From NCBI RefSeq assembly GCF_016907015.1, contig NZ_JAFBBE010000012.1, positions 41,416-105,415 of the forward strand: a stretch of 64,000 bases of DNA. The letters run 5' to 3'. A program made the position numbers and the translations under genes. The notes under the pieces are model-generated. The model was not told where the DNA came from, searched no databases, and saw only the letters and a list, made by a program, of their open reading frames with translations. Below, piece after piece: positions 34,225 to 42,612 of the stretch. Every line of letters starts with the position of its first letter. Position 1 is the stretch's first letter. This DNA is from Oceanisphaera litoralis. Its GTDB lineage: Bacteria > Pseudomonadota > Gammaproteobacteria > Enterobacterales > Aeromonadaceae.

Positions 34225-35364
34225 ATGTTTAACCTGACCAAGTTTAAAATTACGCCAGTCGCCGCGGCCATGATGACCCTGCTCAGCGTGCAGGTGCTGG
34301 CAGACGACAGCACCTCTACCCAGATCCAGGACGGTGATTACAACACCGCCGAGGTGACCCAGACCGCGGCCAACTTCAGCACCGTGACCCAGAGCCAGAC
34401 CGGCAACAACAACCTGGCTGAAGCCAAACAGGACGACGAGCTGAACAGCCACTCCTTAACCACACAGCTCGGAAATGACAACGACGCTTCGGTCCTTCAA
34501 GAGTACGGCAGCGGTAACCAGAGCGACATCACCCAGACTGGCGACGGCAGCCTCGCCGTAACAGAACAGGAGGAGGAATATGACAGTACCATTACCGTGA
34601 CTCAATACGGCGGCGTGGGCTCGGAGCTTAACGATACTCTCGTCCTACAATATTACGGCTCCGATAATACCACCACAGTGTCGCAGTCGGGCTCGGGCAA
34701 CATCGCCACCTCCTGGCAAGAACTTCAGCAGGGCAGTAACTCTAGCGTCACCCAAATCGGGACCAACAATGACCTGTTTGTCGATCAGTTTGACGGCTCA
34801 GCTAACCAGGCGACGCTCTGGCAGGAGGGTACGGCCAACATAGCCACGGTAAATCAGTACGACGCCTACGAAGTGATGGCAAACATCATCCAAACCGGAA
34901 GTAATAACGACAGTGTCCTCCACCAGGAAGGCGCCAACCACAGCCTGACGCTCATCTCGAACGGCACCGGCAACACCGTCGGCACCGGCACCCTGGACGG
35001 TAGTTATAACAACGGCGGCCAGTACGGCTCCGGTCAGATTGCCATGCTGAACCAGAATGGTGACTACAACGAGATGAACTTCAGACAAGAAGGCACCAGC
35101 GCCAACGAGCTGTATTTCGATCAGGAGGGTATTGGCAACAGTCTGACCTCGGTGCAAAGCGGTGGCGGTAACACTGTGAAGGGCTACAGCAACGGCGATA
35201 ACGGCATCGTCTCACTGAACCAGTCCGGCGGCGGCAACTGGGTCGATATCGCACAGGTATCCGGCAGTGGTAACCAGGCCACTGTCACTCAGGCCAACTT
35301 CAACCAGGCTGCCTATATCACCCAGACCGGCAACGGCAACATGGCGACCACCATCCAGAACTAA
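34225..35364 (+). CDS. csgA: Large curlin, CsgA-like major amyloid subunit (copy 2)
   Basis: A 379-residue paralogue of the preceding curlin with an almost identical signal peptide (MFNLTKFKITPVAAAMMTLLSVQVLA) and C-terminal third (MNFRQEGTSANELYFDQEG, KGYSNGDNGIVSLNQSGGGN, QATVTQANFNQAAYITQTGNGNMATTIQN). The middle repeats differ and about three are missing. The conserved ends with a variable middle suggest repeat-level recombination. The same GGAGG ribosome site and leader as copy 1. A strong terminator follows. Confidence 0.92.
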   Translation: MFNLTKFKITPVAAAMMTLLSVQVLADDSTSTQIQDGDYNTAEVTQTAANFSTVTQSQTGNNNLAEAKQDDELNSHSLTTQLGNDNDASVLQEYGSGNQSDITQTGDGSLAVTEQEEEYDSTITVTQYGGVGSELNDTLVLQYYGSDNTTTVSQSGSGNIATSWQELQQGSNSSVTQIGTNNDLFVDQFDGSANQATLWQEGTANIATVNQYDAYEVMANIIQTGSNNDSVLHQEGANHSLTLISNGTGNTVGTGTLDGSYNNGGQYGSGQIAMLNQNGDYNEMNFRQEGTSANELYFDQEGIGNSLTSVQSGGGNTVKGYSNGDNGIVSLNQSGGGNWVDIAQVSGSGNQATVTQANFNQAAYITQTGNGNMATTIQN

Positions 35365-35381
35365 GCAGAACCCCACTCAAT

Positions 35382-35408
35382 GCCGCCCTCGTGGGCGGCT
35401 TTATTTTT
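35382..35408 (+). terminator. Intrinsic terminator after the curlin genes
   Basis: The hairpin gccgccc-tcgt-gggcggc (35382-35399) is followed by tttattttt. It closes the plus-strand operon 17 bp after the second csgA. Confidence 0.92.
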
Positions 35409-35478
35409 GCCGCCTTGCTGATTGCCAGCGGTTTTCAACAATAGTTTCCACACTAGTTTCAACACTGGGTCAGATTCC

Positions 35479-35862
35479 ATGCTAGCCATGCTGTTATCCG
35501 CCGTTATGCTGACGGGCGACTCGCCGGTCAGCCTTCAATTCGATATTTACAGGCGGGCCCCGGCGCAAGTGCAAGTCAGCCTGTGTTTTCAGGGGGCGGG
35601 TCAGAGGGTGCGCTTCAAACTGCAGGTGCTGTCAAACAGTAGCGCAGGACGCAGTCGCACCGTTCAGAGCGGAGAGCTACGAACGGAAGCCGAGCCCGAA
35701 TGTCCGGTAATCAATCAGATAACGGCACCCGGTCCCGGACGAATCGAGGCCAGCCTGTACTGGTGGATTGACAATATCGAGCAGGCTCCCGAAACACGCA
35801 CCATCGAACTGAAACAGACCACAACCAACGGCCCTCATACCACAGATATCATCAGGGCCTAA
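35479..35862 (+). CDS. Candidate CsgC/CsgH-type curli chaperone
   Basis: A 127-residue protein with a possible short signal sequence (MLAMLLSAVMLTGD) and a mature beta-rich domain (SPVSLQFDIYRRAPAQVQVSLCFQGAGQRVRFKLQVLSNSSAGRSRTVQSG). Two cysteines could form a disulfide. Size, predicted Ig-like fold and place between the curlins and csgG suggest an amyloid-inhibiting periplasmic chaperone of the CsgC/CsgH type, but the sequence match is by eye only. The start is uncertain; the frame opens further up at 35422. It lies after a strong terminator and needs its own promoter or read-through. Its stop codon ends 14 bp before convergent csgG. Confidence 0.5.
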   Translation: MLAMLLSAVMLTGDSPVSLQFDIYRRAPAQVQVSLCFQGAGQRVRFKLQVLSNSSAGRSRTVQSGELRTEAEPECPVINQITAPGPGRIEASLYWWIDNIEQAPETRTIELKQTTTNGPHTTDIIRA

Positions 35863-35876
35863 GTGGCACTGCCTTA

Positions 35877-36731
35877 TTACCCACGCTCAGGGGACATCGA
35901 CACCTCGCCGAGATATTTCGGCAACGACGACTGCTCGAAGCTACTGTCGTCGGCTGCCTGCCACAGACGCTGCTCGATACCCTGCGCAATCATATGGGCC
36001 ACCGCCGCCTCAATTGCCGACAAGACACTGAGCTGGGCCGGTTCATTGGTGGTGTAGCCCGCTTCGGCTTCCAGCAGCTCCTTGAATTCGATGAATTTGA
36101 AGACTCCCGCCTTGTATCCCACCGAATAGATGGTTTTGCTGGTCATGACGTTGGCCAGCACTCGCCCACTGCGCACATCCACCGCGCGCAGGTTAACCGT
36201 GACCTGATCGACCCGGTACTCGTGCGAAAGGCTGATCCCCAGATAGGCCGCCCCCTCTCCACCACTGCGCACATTGGTGTCGTAGGCGATGATTCCCCCT
36301 TCCAGCAGCAGGTTGGCCGCCTGCAACGGTGGCAAATCATCCTGAATGTTAACTGGTGTGTTGGGCTTGTTCTGGGAGGCGCGGATAATCTTGCGTTCGG
36401 TCAGTACATTCTGCAGCCCTTCACGTTCCAGCACGTGAAACCAGCCACTGGCTTGCAACGCATCCACCAGCATGCTGGCGGCGCCCTGGGTCACACTGGT
36501 AGAAAAAGAGCTGGCCGGTGTGGGTTTGTACTGGCCGGTTTGATCACGAAAACCATAGACGGCGGCAACCAGTCTCCCCTTGGGGCTGGGCAGCGCCAGC
36601 AGATCATAATAGGTCGACGCCCGCGGCGTCAGGGTCGGTGTTTCAGGTTCCATCTTCGCCTGTACAGGCTCGCGCACCGCACAACCCGACAGCGCCATTG
36701 ACACCAGGGTCAGCATGATTAATCTGTTCAT
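35877..36731 (-). CDS. csgG: Curli export channel lipoprotein CsgG
   Basis: A 284-residue outer-membrane lipoprotein with lipobox LSGC (Cys17). It forms the nonameric channel for unfolded curlins. It aligns well with E. coli CsgG: LEREGLQNVLTERKIIRASQ, LLLEGGIIAYDTNVRSGGEGAAYLGI, YRVDQVTVNLRAVDVRSGRVLANVMTSKTI, AGVFKFIEFKELLEAEAGYTTNEP. In the constriction loop YKPTPASSFSTSV, Phe is kept, while the positions of E. coli Tyr51 and Asn55 are Thr and Ser, so the pore gate differs. Last gene of the long minus-strand string that begins at 45713. Confidence 0.96.
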   Translation of the reverse strand: MNRLIMLTLVSMALSGCAVREPVQAKMEPETPTLTPRASTYYDLLALPSPKGRLVAAVYGFRDQTGQYKPTPASSFSTSVTQGAASMLVDALQASGWFHVLEREGLQNVLTERKIIRASQNKPNTPVNIQDDLPPLQAANLLLEGGIIAYDTNVRSGGEGAAYLGISLSHEYRVDQVTVNLRAVDVRSGRVLANVMTSKTIYSVGYKAGVFKFIEFKELLEAEAGYTTNEPAQLSVLSAIEAAVAHMIAQGIEQRLWQAADDSSFEQSSLPKYLGEVSMSPERG

Positions 36732-36782
36732 TGTCTCGACATCCTTGTTAGACCTTGATACAGCGGTTTATTATGGCTGTAA

Positions 36783-37193
36783 TTACAAGCCGTTAACGAC
36801 CACTTCCGATACCTCGCCGGTTACTCGGTCGGTAATCACAATACTCAAAATTCCTGCGTCATCCTCAAGATCTATCATAAAGGCATCCGTGGTCAGGCTA
36901 CCGGTATTGCCGTCCTGGATATTAGTCAGCAACTGTGACAGCAGGCGCGATTCCAGTTGGGAGGTAAAACGCTCCAGCGCCGTTTGGGTACTTCTTGTGC
37001 GGCTCTCCAGATCCGGATCCTTGTGTTTATTCTGAGCCTGGGCACTACCCAGCAAAAAAGAACCGTTCAAAGGGCTGCCACCAAAGGTGGGGTTAATGGG
37101 AGTATAAACCAGCTCGGTGGCCTGACTCGATCCGGCAAAACAACTGGCGGCCAGCCAGAGACAGAGCGAAGTCGATGTCATTTTTATCTTCAT
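36783..37193 (-). CDS. csgF: Curli assembly protein CsgF
   Basis: A 136-residue exported protein. Signal peptide MKIKMTSTSLCLWLAASCFAGSSQA is followed by the diagnostic CsgF N-terminus TELVYTPINPTFGGSPLNGSFLLGSAQAQN, which in E. coli inserts into the CsgG barrel. A helical neck and C-terminal beta head follow. Its start overlaps the csgE stop (ATGA), so it is translationally coupled. CsgF helps attach CsgB-nucleated fibres at the surface. Confidence 0.95.
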   Translation of the reverse strand: MKIKMTSTSLCLWLAASCFAGSSQATELVYTPINPTFGGSPLNGSFLLGSAQAQNKHKDPDLESRTRSTQTALERFTSQLESRLLSQLLTNIQDGNTGSLTTDAFMIDLEDDAGILSIVITDRVTGEVSEVVVNGL

Positions 37194-37564
37194 AATTCAT
37201 CCCTCTCCAAATCAAATGTATCCTGAAACATATTTTCCAACTTCTGTCGGGCAACTTCTTCACGTATCAAATCCGCCGCTTCATGCGCGACCGACTGCAA
37301 CTGCGAGGTATTCGGGGCCAGAAAATTACGATAAAGGGTTCGTCCTTCATACTCTACCCACACCAGGCTGCCCCAACGGGCCGATGGTCGTTCGCGCACC
37401 ACCAGATTAAAGTCCAGTTTACTGGTATCCCGCAACCGCTCGGTGAAATAACGATAGAACTCATGCCCGACGCGAGAAATACTGTTATCGACGATAAACC
37501 CCATCATCTCATCCTCATTCGCGTTCACGCTCCCTGCCGTCAACAACAGCAGTAGCAACCCCAT
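37190..37564 (-). CDS. csgE: Curli secretion specificity factor CsgE
   Basis: A periplasmic cap protein of CsgG. The mature part (DEMMGFIVDNSISRVGHEFYRYFTERLRDTSKLDFNLVVRERPSARWGSLVWVEYEGRTLYRNFLAP) carries the family motifs G-DxTxSRxGHxFYRxF and ERPSARWGS. With ATG 37564 (MGLLLLLLTAGSVNA) the protein is 124 residues, close to E. coli CsgE (129). In-frame starts at 37693 (AGGGA upstream) or 37726 would add a long polar N-terminus. I favour 37564 for family length although its ribosome site is weak. Confidence 0.88.
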   Translation of the reverse strand: MGLLLLLLTAGSVNANEDEMMGFIVDNSISRVGHEFYRYFTERLRDTSKLDFNLVVRERPSARWGSLVWVEYEGRTLYRNFLAPNTSQLQSVAHEAADLIREEVARQKLENMFQDTFDLERDEL

Positions 37565-37748
37565 TAATAGTGGTCGCCTTCCTCCCGAACGGGAACTTTT
37601 AGCTATCCTCCAGCTCTCGGCCACAGTGACAAATAGTGCGCTCTTACTGGGTACACAAGCACACTCTGGATGATTGCTCGTCTGATATTTCATTTCGCTA
37701 ATCCCTGTCATGATTGTAGACCCCATAGCGCGGCAACCTGGCTTGAGG

Positions 37749-38246
37749 TCAGTTCACCAGAAAGGACCTTTCCGCCACAAACTGCCAGTCCCGATAGCTG
37801 CCCATACGCTCGAACTCCACCCACTGAGCCGGGAAGTTCGCCTGCTTTAACGGCTGCGCCTGCAATCGGCTGTAAACGCCGGCAATGCGGCCATCAACGG
37901 ACAGGATCAGCCCCCAGTCATGACTTCCGGTCATCGGATCCGGGTAGAGACGGCGCAGATGGCGACGAACCTGAGGGAAACGGGGATCCTCCAGCAATTC
38001 TTCCAGCCGTTGCGGATACCGGGCCACGCCCGGCGAGCTGCGGTAGTAGCTGCGCAGTGCCTGGGCATACTGAGTCCCTACCCACAGTAGCTCCCTTTCC
38101 TTGGCGCGCTGACTACCCAGTGACCAGAGTTGCCCGGTTCCGGCCAGCGCCAATCCCATTAACACCACCAGGAACAGCACCCCGATATAGGTAAATCCCT
38201 GTTGTCCTGCGGCCACACCGCTACCACTGCGCATACCGACTTCCAT
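37749..38246 (-). CDS. Pseudopilin-like type II secretion protein without the usual Glu5
   Basis: A 165-residue protein with a prepilin-like leader and hydrophobic helix: GQQGFTYIGVLFLVVLMGLALAG. The expected cleavage point (G before F) is present, but position +5 is Gly instead of Glu (FTYIG rather than FTLIE), as in tip pseudopilins of the GspK kind. The C-terminal part (YPQRLEELLEDPRFPQVRRHLRRLYPDPMTGSHDWGLILSVDGRIAGVYS) resembles a GspG-like globular domain. It overlaps the preceding pilin gene by 26 bp. Last pseudopilin before csgE. Confidence 0.8.
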   Translation of the reverse strand: MEVGMRSGSGVAAGQQGFTYIGVLFLVVLMGLALAGTGQLWSLGSQRAKERELLWVGTQYAQALRSYYRSSPGVARYPQRLEELLEDPRFPQVRRHLRRLYPDPMTGSHDWGLILSVDGRIAGVYSRLQAQPLKQANFPAQWVEFERMGSYRDWQFVAERSFLVN

Positions 38247-38589
38247 CCCGGGCCTGGCCGGGGGCTCCGCTTTTGATATCCCCCACCCCGTTACCCTCCG
38301 GCGGTGGCACTATGACCCATGAGTCACTGCGCTCGATAATGGGATCCTGCGGCAACCTGCGCAGATAGCGCTGCTCCACCAGCTGCTCAAGGGAGTCCGG
38401 GTAGTGGCCGGTATCGCCATAATATTGATCGAGCGCCTCACGCATTACCGACAGACTCTGGCGGAGCGTGGTCTCCTTCGCCTTTTCCAGGCTGGTAAAA
38501 TAACGTGGCCCCGCCACCGTCAGTAGCATGGCGATAATGCCCATCACTACCAGCAGTTCAATCAGGGTAAAACCCAGGTTCCGTTTCAT
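38221..38589 (-). CDS. Type IV pilin-like pseudopilin (GspG family)
   Basis: A 122-residue prepilin with a short leader and perfect class III signal MKRNLG/FTLIELLVVMGIIAMLLTVAGPRYF. The C-terminal part (YYGDTGHYPDSLEQLVEQRYLRRLPQDPIIERSDSWVIVPPP) is of major pseudopilin type. It starts 3 bp after the previous pilin gene. It needs a GspO/PilD peptidase encoded elsewhere. Confidence 0.9.
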   Translation of the reverse strand: MKRNLGFTLIELLVVMGIIAMLLTVAGPRYFTSLEKAKETTLRQSLSVMREALDQYYGDTGHYPDSLEQLVEQRYLRRLPQDPIIERSDSWVIVPPPEGNGVGDIKSGAPGQARDGSRYAQW

Positions 38590-38592
38590 AAG

Positions 38593-39066
38593 TCACCATG
38601 CTCGATATGGAACACCGTTAAGCCCCGTGCCGGGAGCCAATGAATAAACATCGAAGACATCGTCCCCGGCCCTAGGCTCATCTGCCGGGCTATCGTAGGC
38701 ACGCAACCCCCAGTGCTCTGCCGCCTCCCGTCGTTGATCGGCAAAAGGATCTCGTGGTATGCGGCGTAAGAAGTAGATTTTTCCACCTTTGACATCTCGT
38801 ACGTCGCGTACCCCTTCCACCAGCACCTGCAGGGAGGGAGGGTAACCACTTTCATTGGCCGACGTTTGAATATACCCGGCTGTCGCCGCCATGTTGTAGG
38901 CATCAATGGCATCACGGAGCTGGTACAAGGCCGTTTTAAGCTCCTGCTCGTGGCCGCGACGGATCACGGTTTCCGTCATGGGTAATGCCATGCTGGCAAG
39001 CAGCGCCACCAGCGCCATGGTGATCACCATTTCGATCAGTGAAAAACCCCGTAATCGCTGCAACAT
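38593..39066 (-). CDS. Type IV pilin-like pseudopilin (GspG/GspH family)
   Basis: A 157-residue prepilin: MLQRLRG/FSLIEMVITMALVALLASMALPMTETVIRR, with Glu5 present. The globular part contains SGYPPSLQVLVEGVRDVRDVKGGKIYFLRRIPRDPFADQRREAAEHWGLRAYDSPADEP, typical of the T2SS pseudopilins in clusters with PilM/N/O-like genes. It lies 9 bp after the secretin gene. First of three consecutive pseudopilins. Confidence 0.9.
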   Translation of the reverse strand: MLQRLRGFSLIEMVITMALVALLASMALPMTETVIRRGHEQELKTALYQLRDAIDAYNMAATAGYIQTSANESGYPPSLQVLVEGVRDVRDVKGGKIYFLRRIPRDPFADQRREAAEHWGLRAYDSPADEPRAGDDVFDVYSLAPGTGLNGVPYRAW

Positions 39067-39075
39067 AAAGCCTCC

Positions 39076-40884
39076 TCAGGATGCCGGCGATTCCCTGTCC
39101 AGCCCTTCGGCTCCTAGCGAAGGCAGTGGTACCGAAACGGGTTGCAGCTGCAAGTGGCTCTCGGTGCCGCTCGAGAACTCCATGTCGCTGGGGCTGCGGT
39201 ATGGCAGGTTGCGAACAATTCGCGGAGTAATGGACAACACCAGTTCCGACTTGCCGACCGTATTCTGATTACTGCCAAACAGTCGACCCAAACCGGGAAC
39301 ATCACCGAGCCCCGGGATCTTGTTACCGCTGGAAGAATGGTCATTACGCATCAGGCCGGCCAGCAACTGGGTTTCGCCATCACGCAGCCGCAGCGTGGTC
39401 ATCGCATTGCGAGTATCTATCTGTACCGGAATGGTTCCCGTACTGGTGGGCCGCTGTGGCGTAGCGTTGCTCACCTCCAGAGATATTTTGATCCCCACCT
39501 CATCGTTAAGATAAATGGTCGGCTCTACATCCAGCTTCAGACCCACATCCAGATAGGTGATGGTTTCGGTAATTACCGGCCCCTGAGTGGAGGGCACCGA
39601 GGTGGCACTGATAATAGGAACTCGCTGGCCAATATGGATCTTGGCCTGCTCCTTGTTGGTCACCCGGATCACCGGACTGGCCAAGGTATTCACGTCATTA
39701 TCCTGGGCATTAATCCTGAGCTGAGGAGACGGTGATATGGTGATGCGCCCCGAATCTATACCCCGCAACTGATCCAGAATTCCGATAGCGGATCCATCTG
39801 CGTTAATCACACCAAAGGTGTTGGGCCATTGCAGCCCCAGGTCAAGAATTCGCTGCTGGGACACTTCCATCACTTCCAGCTCCAGCACCACTTCAGGGCT
39901 GGCTTGATCTTGCGACAACAACAACATTTCGGCCATACGCACCGCGTCCTGCGAATCTCTCATGGTCAGGGTATTGAGCCGTTCGTCAATAAAGATATCC
40001 CGGGTTTTAAGCATGGTCTTAATCAGATTAAGCGCCGAGTTGGCATCGGTATTGGTCAGGTAGAAAGTGCGCATCACCAAATCCTGATAATCCTTCAGTT
40101 TTTGTGGCGAGTCGGGATAAATCAGAATGGTATTGTCGTTGATCACCTTCTGATGCAACTGATTCTGTTGCAACAGCAGATCAACGGCGTCTTCGATGCT
40201 GACTTGACGCACAAATATCGACGCCTTGAGATCCGGCCTGATGTCTTTATCGAAGATAAAGTTCAACCCGGCTGTACTCGCCAGCACCTCGAAGATAACT
40301 TTCAGATTGGCGTCTCTGAACTCCAGGGTTACCGGACGGCTCAAGCGGGAACGTAACTGCGGATAGGGAGTACGCGTACGCGCCCTGAGTGTTTCGATGC
40401 TGCGCTGTAACTGTCGCCCGCCTTCGTGTTTCGGATCCAGGGCGAAAATGGAGCGTACCTGCTGCTCGGCGCCACTTAAATCACCTCGTCGCAGCGCCGT
40501 CTGCCCATGCCGAAGCATGTCGCTGATATAGCGCATCTCATCCAGTTGACGCAGCCCTTCTTGTGCTCTGGCATTATAGCGCTCAATGCCCAGTACCCGT
40601 TGATAGCCAAGCCGGGCACTCACGAAGTCTCGTGAAGCTCTGGCCATGTCGGCCTGACTCAACAAGGTCGTTAATACCTTCTTGCGCTGCGTTGCCAGCG
40701 TAAGCTGCAGGGCCGTGTTGCGTGGCTTTTCCGCGGCGCTCTGCTCGAGCTTAGCCAGCCCTTCCTCGTAGCTCCCCGACTCGATAAGCGTCAGGCCCTC
40801 ATGCCGGCTCACACCGGCACATCCGGCCAGCAGAACCAGCCCTGCTATCATGATCAACCAGCGGCCCCACGAACACCCGGTCAC
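39076..40884 (-). CDS. Outer-membrane secretin lipoprotein (GspD/PilQ/MshL-like)
   Basis: A 602-residue protein. I choose the GTG at 40884 (VTGCSWGRWLIMIAGLVLLAGCAG) because AAGGA lies just upstream and it gives a normal lipoprotein signal with lipobox LAGC. The ATG at 40989, overlapping the previous stop codon, is the alternative and adds 35 residues. Next come TPR-like helices (SYEEGLAKLEQSAAEKPRNTALQLTLATQ), an STN/N-domain (VTLEFRDANLKVIFEVLASTAGLNFIFDKDI) and N1 (FYLTNTDANSALNLIKTML). The secretin core (VVLELEVMEVSQQRILDLGLQW, LRLRDGETQLLAGLM, KIPGLGDVPGLGRLFGS) forms the exit pore of the secretion machine. Confidence 0.92.
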   Translation of the reverse strand: MTGCSWGRWLIMIAGLVLLAGCAGVSRHEGLTLIESGSYEEGLAKLEQSAAEKPRNTALQLTLATQRKKVLTTLLSQADMARASRDFVSARLGYQRVLGIERYNARAQEGLRQLDEMRYISDMLRHGQTALRRGDLSGAEQQVRSIFALDPKHEGGRQLQRSIETLRARTRTPYPQLRSRLSRPVTLEFRDANLKVIFEVLASTAGLNFIFDKDIRPDLKASIFVRQVSIEDAVDLLLQQNQLHQKVINDNTILIYPDSPQKLKDYQDLVMRTFYLTNTDANSALNLIKTMLKTRDIFIDERLNTLTMRDSQDAVRMAEMLLLSQDQASPEVVLELEVMEVSQQRILDLGLQWPNTFGVINADGSAIGILDQLRGIDSGRITISPSPQLRINAQDNDVNTLASPVIRVTNKEQAKIHIGQRVPIISATSVPSTQGPVITETITYLDVGLKLDVEPTIYLNDEVGIKISLEVSNATPQRPTSTGTIPVQIDTRNAMTTLRLRDGETQLLAGLMRNDHSSSGNKIPGLGDVPGLGRLFGSNQNTVGKSELVLSITPRIVRNLPYRSPSDMEFSSGTESHLQLQPVSVPLPSLGAEGLDRESPAS

Positions 40885-40985
40885 TCTTTTCCTTACCCAA
40901 GCCTTCCCGCCAGAAACAGAAATCACCGCCGGAAAAGGCAGGCAGGCTAACGTCATTCCGTCGTCATTAACCCGTGCTGCCACTA

Positions 40986-41531
40986 TCATAGTTTGCTCCC
41001 TACATTTAGAGACTGAGTCGCTTGCAGAGGCAGATAGACCAACGTCATCCTGTCGTCGGTAACTCCATCTACCCGGTAAGTGCCGTCGATCACATCACCG
41101 ACACTAACAACATGAACCTCTTCTCCTCGTTGTAAAAAAACCAGCATTTTCTGGCTGTCATCCAGTTTGCCAATAAAACGAAAAGGCAGAGGGGGCGCCA
41201 CAGGACGCCGCGGCGGAGGTGAGTACACGGGGACCACAGCCACCGGTACTCGCGGCGGTGCCACATACCAGCTATGGGGGGCAAACAGATCGGTACTGGT
41301 TTCTACTGCCTGTTTTTCCCTCCTGATACTGCCCTCCTGTTTTCTCATACTCACCGACTTTTGGCCAGAACGTAATGTCGCCAACTGCCCTTGCTCCTGC
41401 GGTGAGAAGTCCGCCCTTGTCTGGACGGGCATACTTGCGCTCTCTTCGGTAAAAAAGTATTCGGGGATAATGGCAATAACGCCGGCCAGTCCCAAAAAAA
41501 TCACCCAGTAAAGTCGTTTGCGGTGTTCCAT
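40986..41531 (-). CDS. PilP/GspC-like inner-membrane connector
   Basis: A 181-residue protein with one N-terminal transmembrane helix (LYWVIFLGLAGVIAIIPEYFF), a Pro-rich linker (APPRVPVAVVPVYSPPPRRPVAPP) and a small C-terminal beta domain (FRFIGKLDDSQKMLVFLQRGEEVHVVSVGDVIDGTYRVDGVTDDRMTLVYLPL). That domain resembles the homology region of PilP and GspC, which contacts the secretin N-domains. ATG 41531 overlaps the stop of the PilO-like gene (TGATG), so the genes are coupled. Confidence 0.8.
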   Translation of the reverse strand: MEHRKRLYWVIFLGLAGVIAIIPEYFFTEESASMPVQTRADFSPQEQGQLATLRSGQKSVSMRKQEGSIRREKQAVETSTDLFAPHSWYVAPPRVPVAVVPVYSPPPRRPVAPPLPFRFIGKLDDSQKMLVFLQRGEEVHVVSVGDVIDGTYRVDGVTDDRMTLVYLPLQATQSLNVGSKL

Positions 41532-42079
41532 CACAACCTCGACAAATATAATGTCATACGAATTCGGCCTTCGAGTTGGGCATCGGCAATCTGCTTACGC
41601 CGAAAATCTACTTCCTCCAGTACCACCGCGGGTAATTCGGCCAGGAGTCCATGGAGAAAACGCCGCAATTGAGGGTAGCTGCCACGCACCGGCAACAGAA
41701 TTTGATAACGTACCAGTTGCGTTTTTGGATCAACCCCCAGTGCATATTCACCGCGGGACAAAGAGATGTGTTCCTGATCGGCCAACACATAAATACGATC
41801 GATGGCGGTCGTGGCATCCATCTGTGCCGGCAAAGCCTGATAAAAATCATCCACTTGCTGTCCCGGCGCCGCTGGCGGCACATCCAGCCCCTGCTCCAGC
41901 CGCTCGCGGTATTCAACGGCCTGGCTGGTACGCTGCTTCAGCGTCGCCAAATGCTGCCGTTCCGGCAAGAGCACCAGAACACCGTAACCCAGCGCCAACA
42001 GCAGCAACAGCCCTCCTGTCCAGCCAGGCCAGCCCAATCGTTGCCACTGCTCCTGGAGGATCAGCTTAGGGATACTCAT
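41531..42079 (-). CDS. PilO/GspM-like inner-membrane protein
   Basis: A 182-residue protein with a single transmembrane helix (GWTGGLLLLLALGYGVLVLLP), a coiled coil (ERQHLATLKQRTSQAVEYRERLEQGL) and a ferredoxin-like periplasmic domain (ALPAQMDATTAIDRIYVLADQEHISLSRGEYAL, RYQILLPVRGSYPQLRRFLHGLLAELPAVVLEEVDFRR). It is the PilO arrangement. GGAGGTG precedes the start. It overlaps the PilN-like gene by 14 bp and would form the inner-membrane platform with it. Confidence 0.82.
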   Translation of the reverse strand: MSIPKLILQEQWQRLGWPGWTGGLLLLLALGYGVLVLLPERQHLATLKQRTSQAVEYRERLEQGLDVPPAAPGQQVDDFYQALPAQMDATTAIDRIYVLADQEHISLSRGEYALGVDPKTQLVRYQILLPVRGSYPQLRRFLHGLLAELPAVVLEEVDFRRKQIADAQLEGRIRMTLYLSRL

Positions 42080-42611
42080 GGTTCACCTCCCAGGTCGCCA
42101 GCAGGGTGAAGCGAATCGGCCGTTCGGCCACACTCGCCACTATCTCGTGGCTCAATAGCGACACATCGCTTAATTCATCACTTTGCTCAAGCTGACGATG
42201 AAAGGCCAGCATGGCCGGCAAATCACGAGACTCGGCCGAGATGCGTATCTGCCGCTTGTGCGCATCCGGTGCCAGTAACAGCAGAGATACGTCCTCCCGC
42301 GACATAGTTTCAAGCAGGGTAAACAGCCCCTCCCAGGGGCGGTTCATCTGTTCGGACACCCGGCGGATCTCTTTCAATTCGGCCTCTTGCACCGGGCTGG
42401 CATAGCCTGCGGCAGCCCCCGTGGCCGCATTGCGTCCCGGCAAAGTTCCTTCTACCCGTGCGAGTTCATGCTGCTGGTCTTCTGTGGCGGCGGTGAGTCG
42501 CCATTGGTATAGCAGGCTAAACAGGACAACAATGACGGCCAGCAGCAGCAACCCCCACCCCGGTAGACTGGCCCGTGGACGAGATTGAAAGTCGAGTTCG
42601 AGTGACCGCAT
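42066..42611 (-). CDS. PilN-like inner-membrane protein
   Basis: A 181-residue protein starting MRSLELDFQSRPRASLPGWGLLLLAVIVVLFSLLYQWRL: a short cytoplasmic N-terminus that in PilN binds PilM, then one transmembrane helix. The periplasmic part has a coiled coil and a ferredoxin-like fold (GLFTLLETMSREDVSLLLLAPDAHKRQIRISAESRDLPAMLAFHRQLEQS). The PilM-like stop is 1 bp upstream of this start. The longer frame to 42797 reads the PilM gene out of frame. Confidence 0.82.
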   Translation of the reverse strand: MRSLELDFQSRPRASLPGWGLLLLAVIVVLFSLLYQWRLTAATEDQQHELARVEGTLPGRNAATGAAAGYASPVQEAELKEIRRVSEQMNRPWEGLFTLLETMSREDVSLLLLAPDAHKRQIRISAESRDLPAMLAFHRQLEQSDELSDVSLLSHEIVASVAERPIRFTLLATWEVNHEYP

Positions 42612-42612
42612 A

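Noticed and set aside
37565..37726. Longer CsgE beginning at 37693 or 37726
   Set aside because: It would place about 40-55 polar residues before the hydrophobic signal segment; the family length favours ATG 37564, though the ribosome site there is weak.
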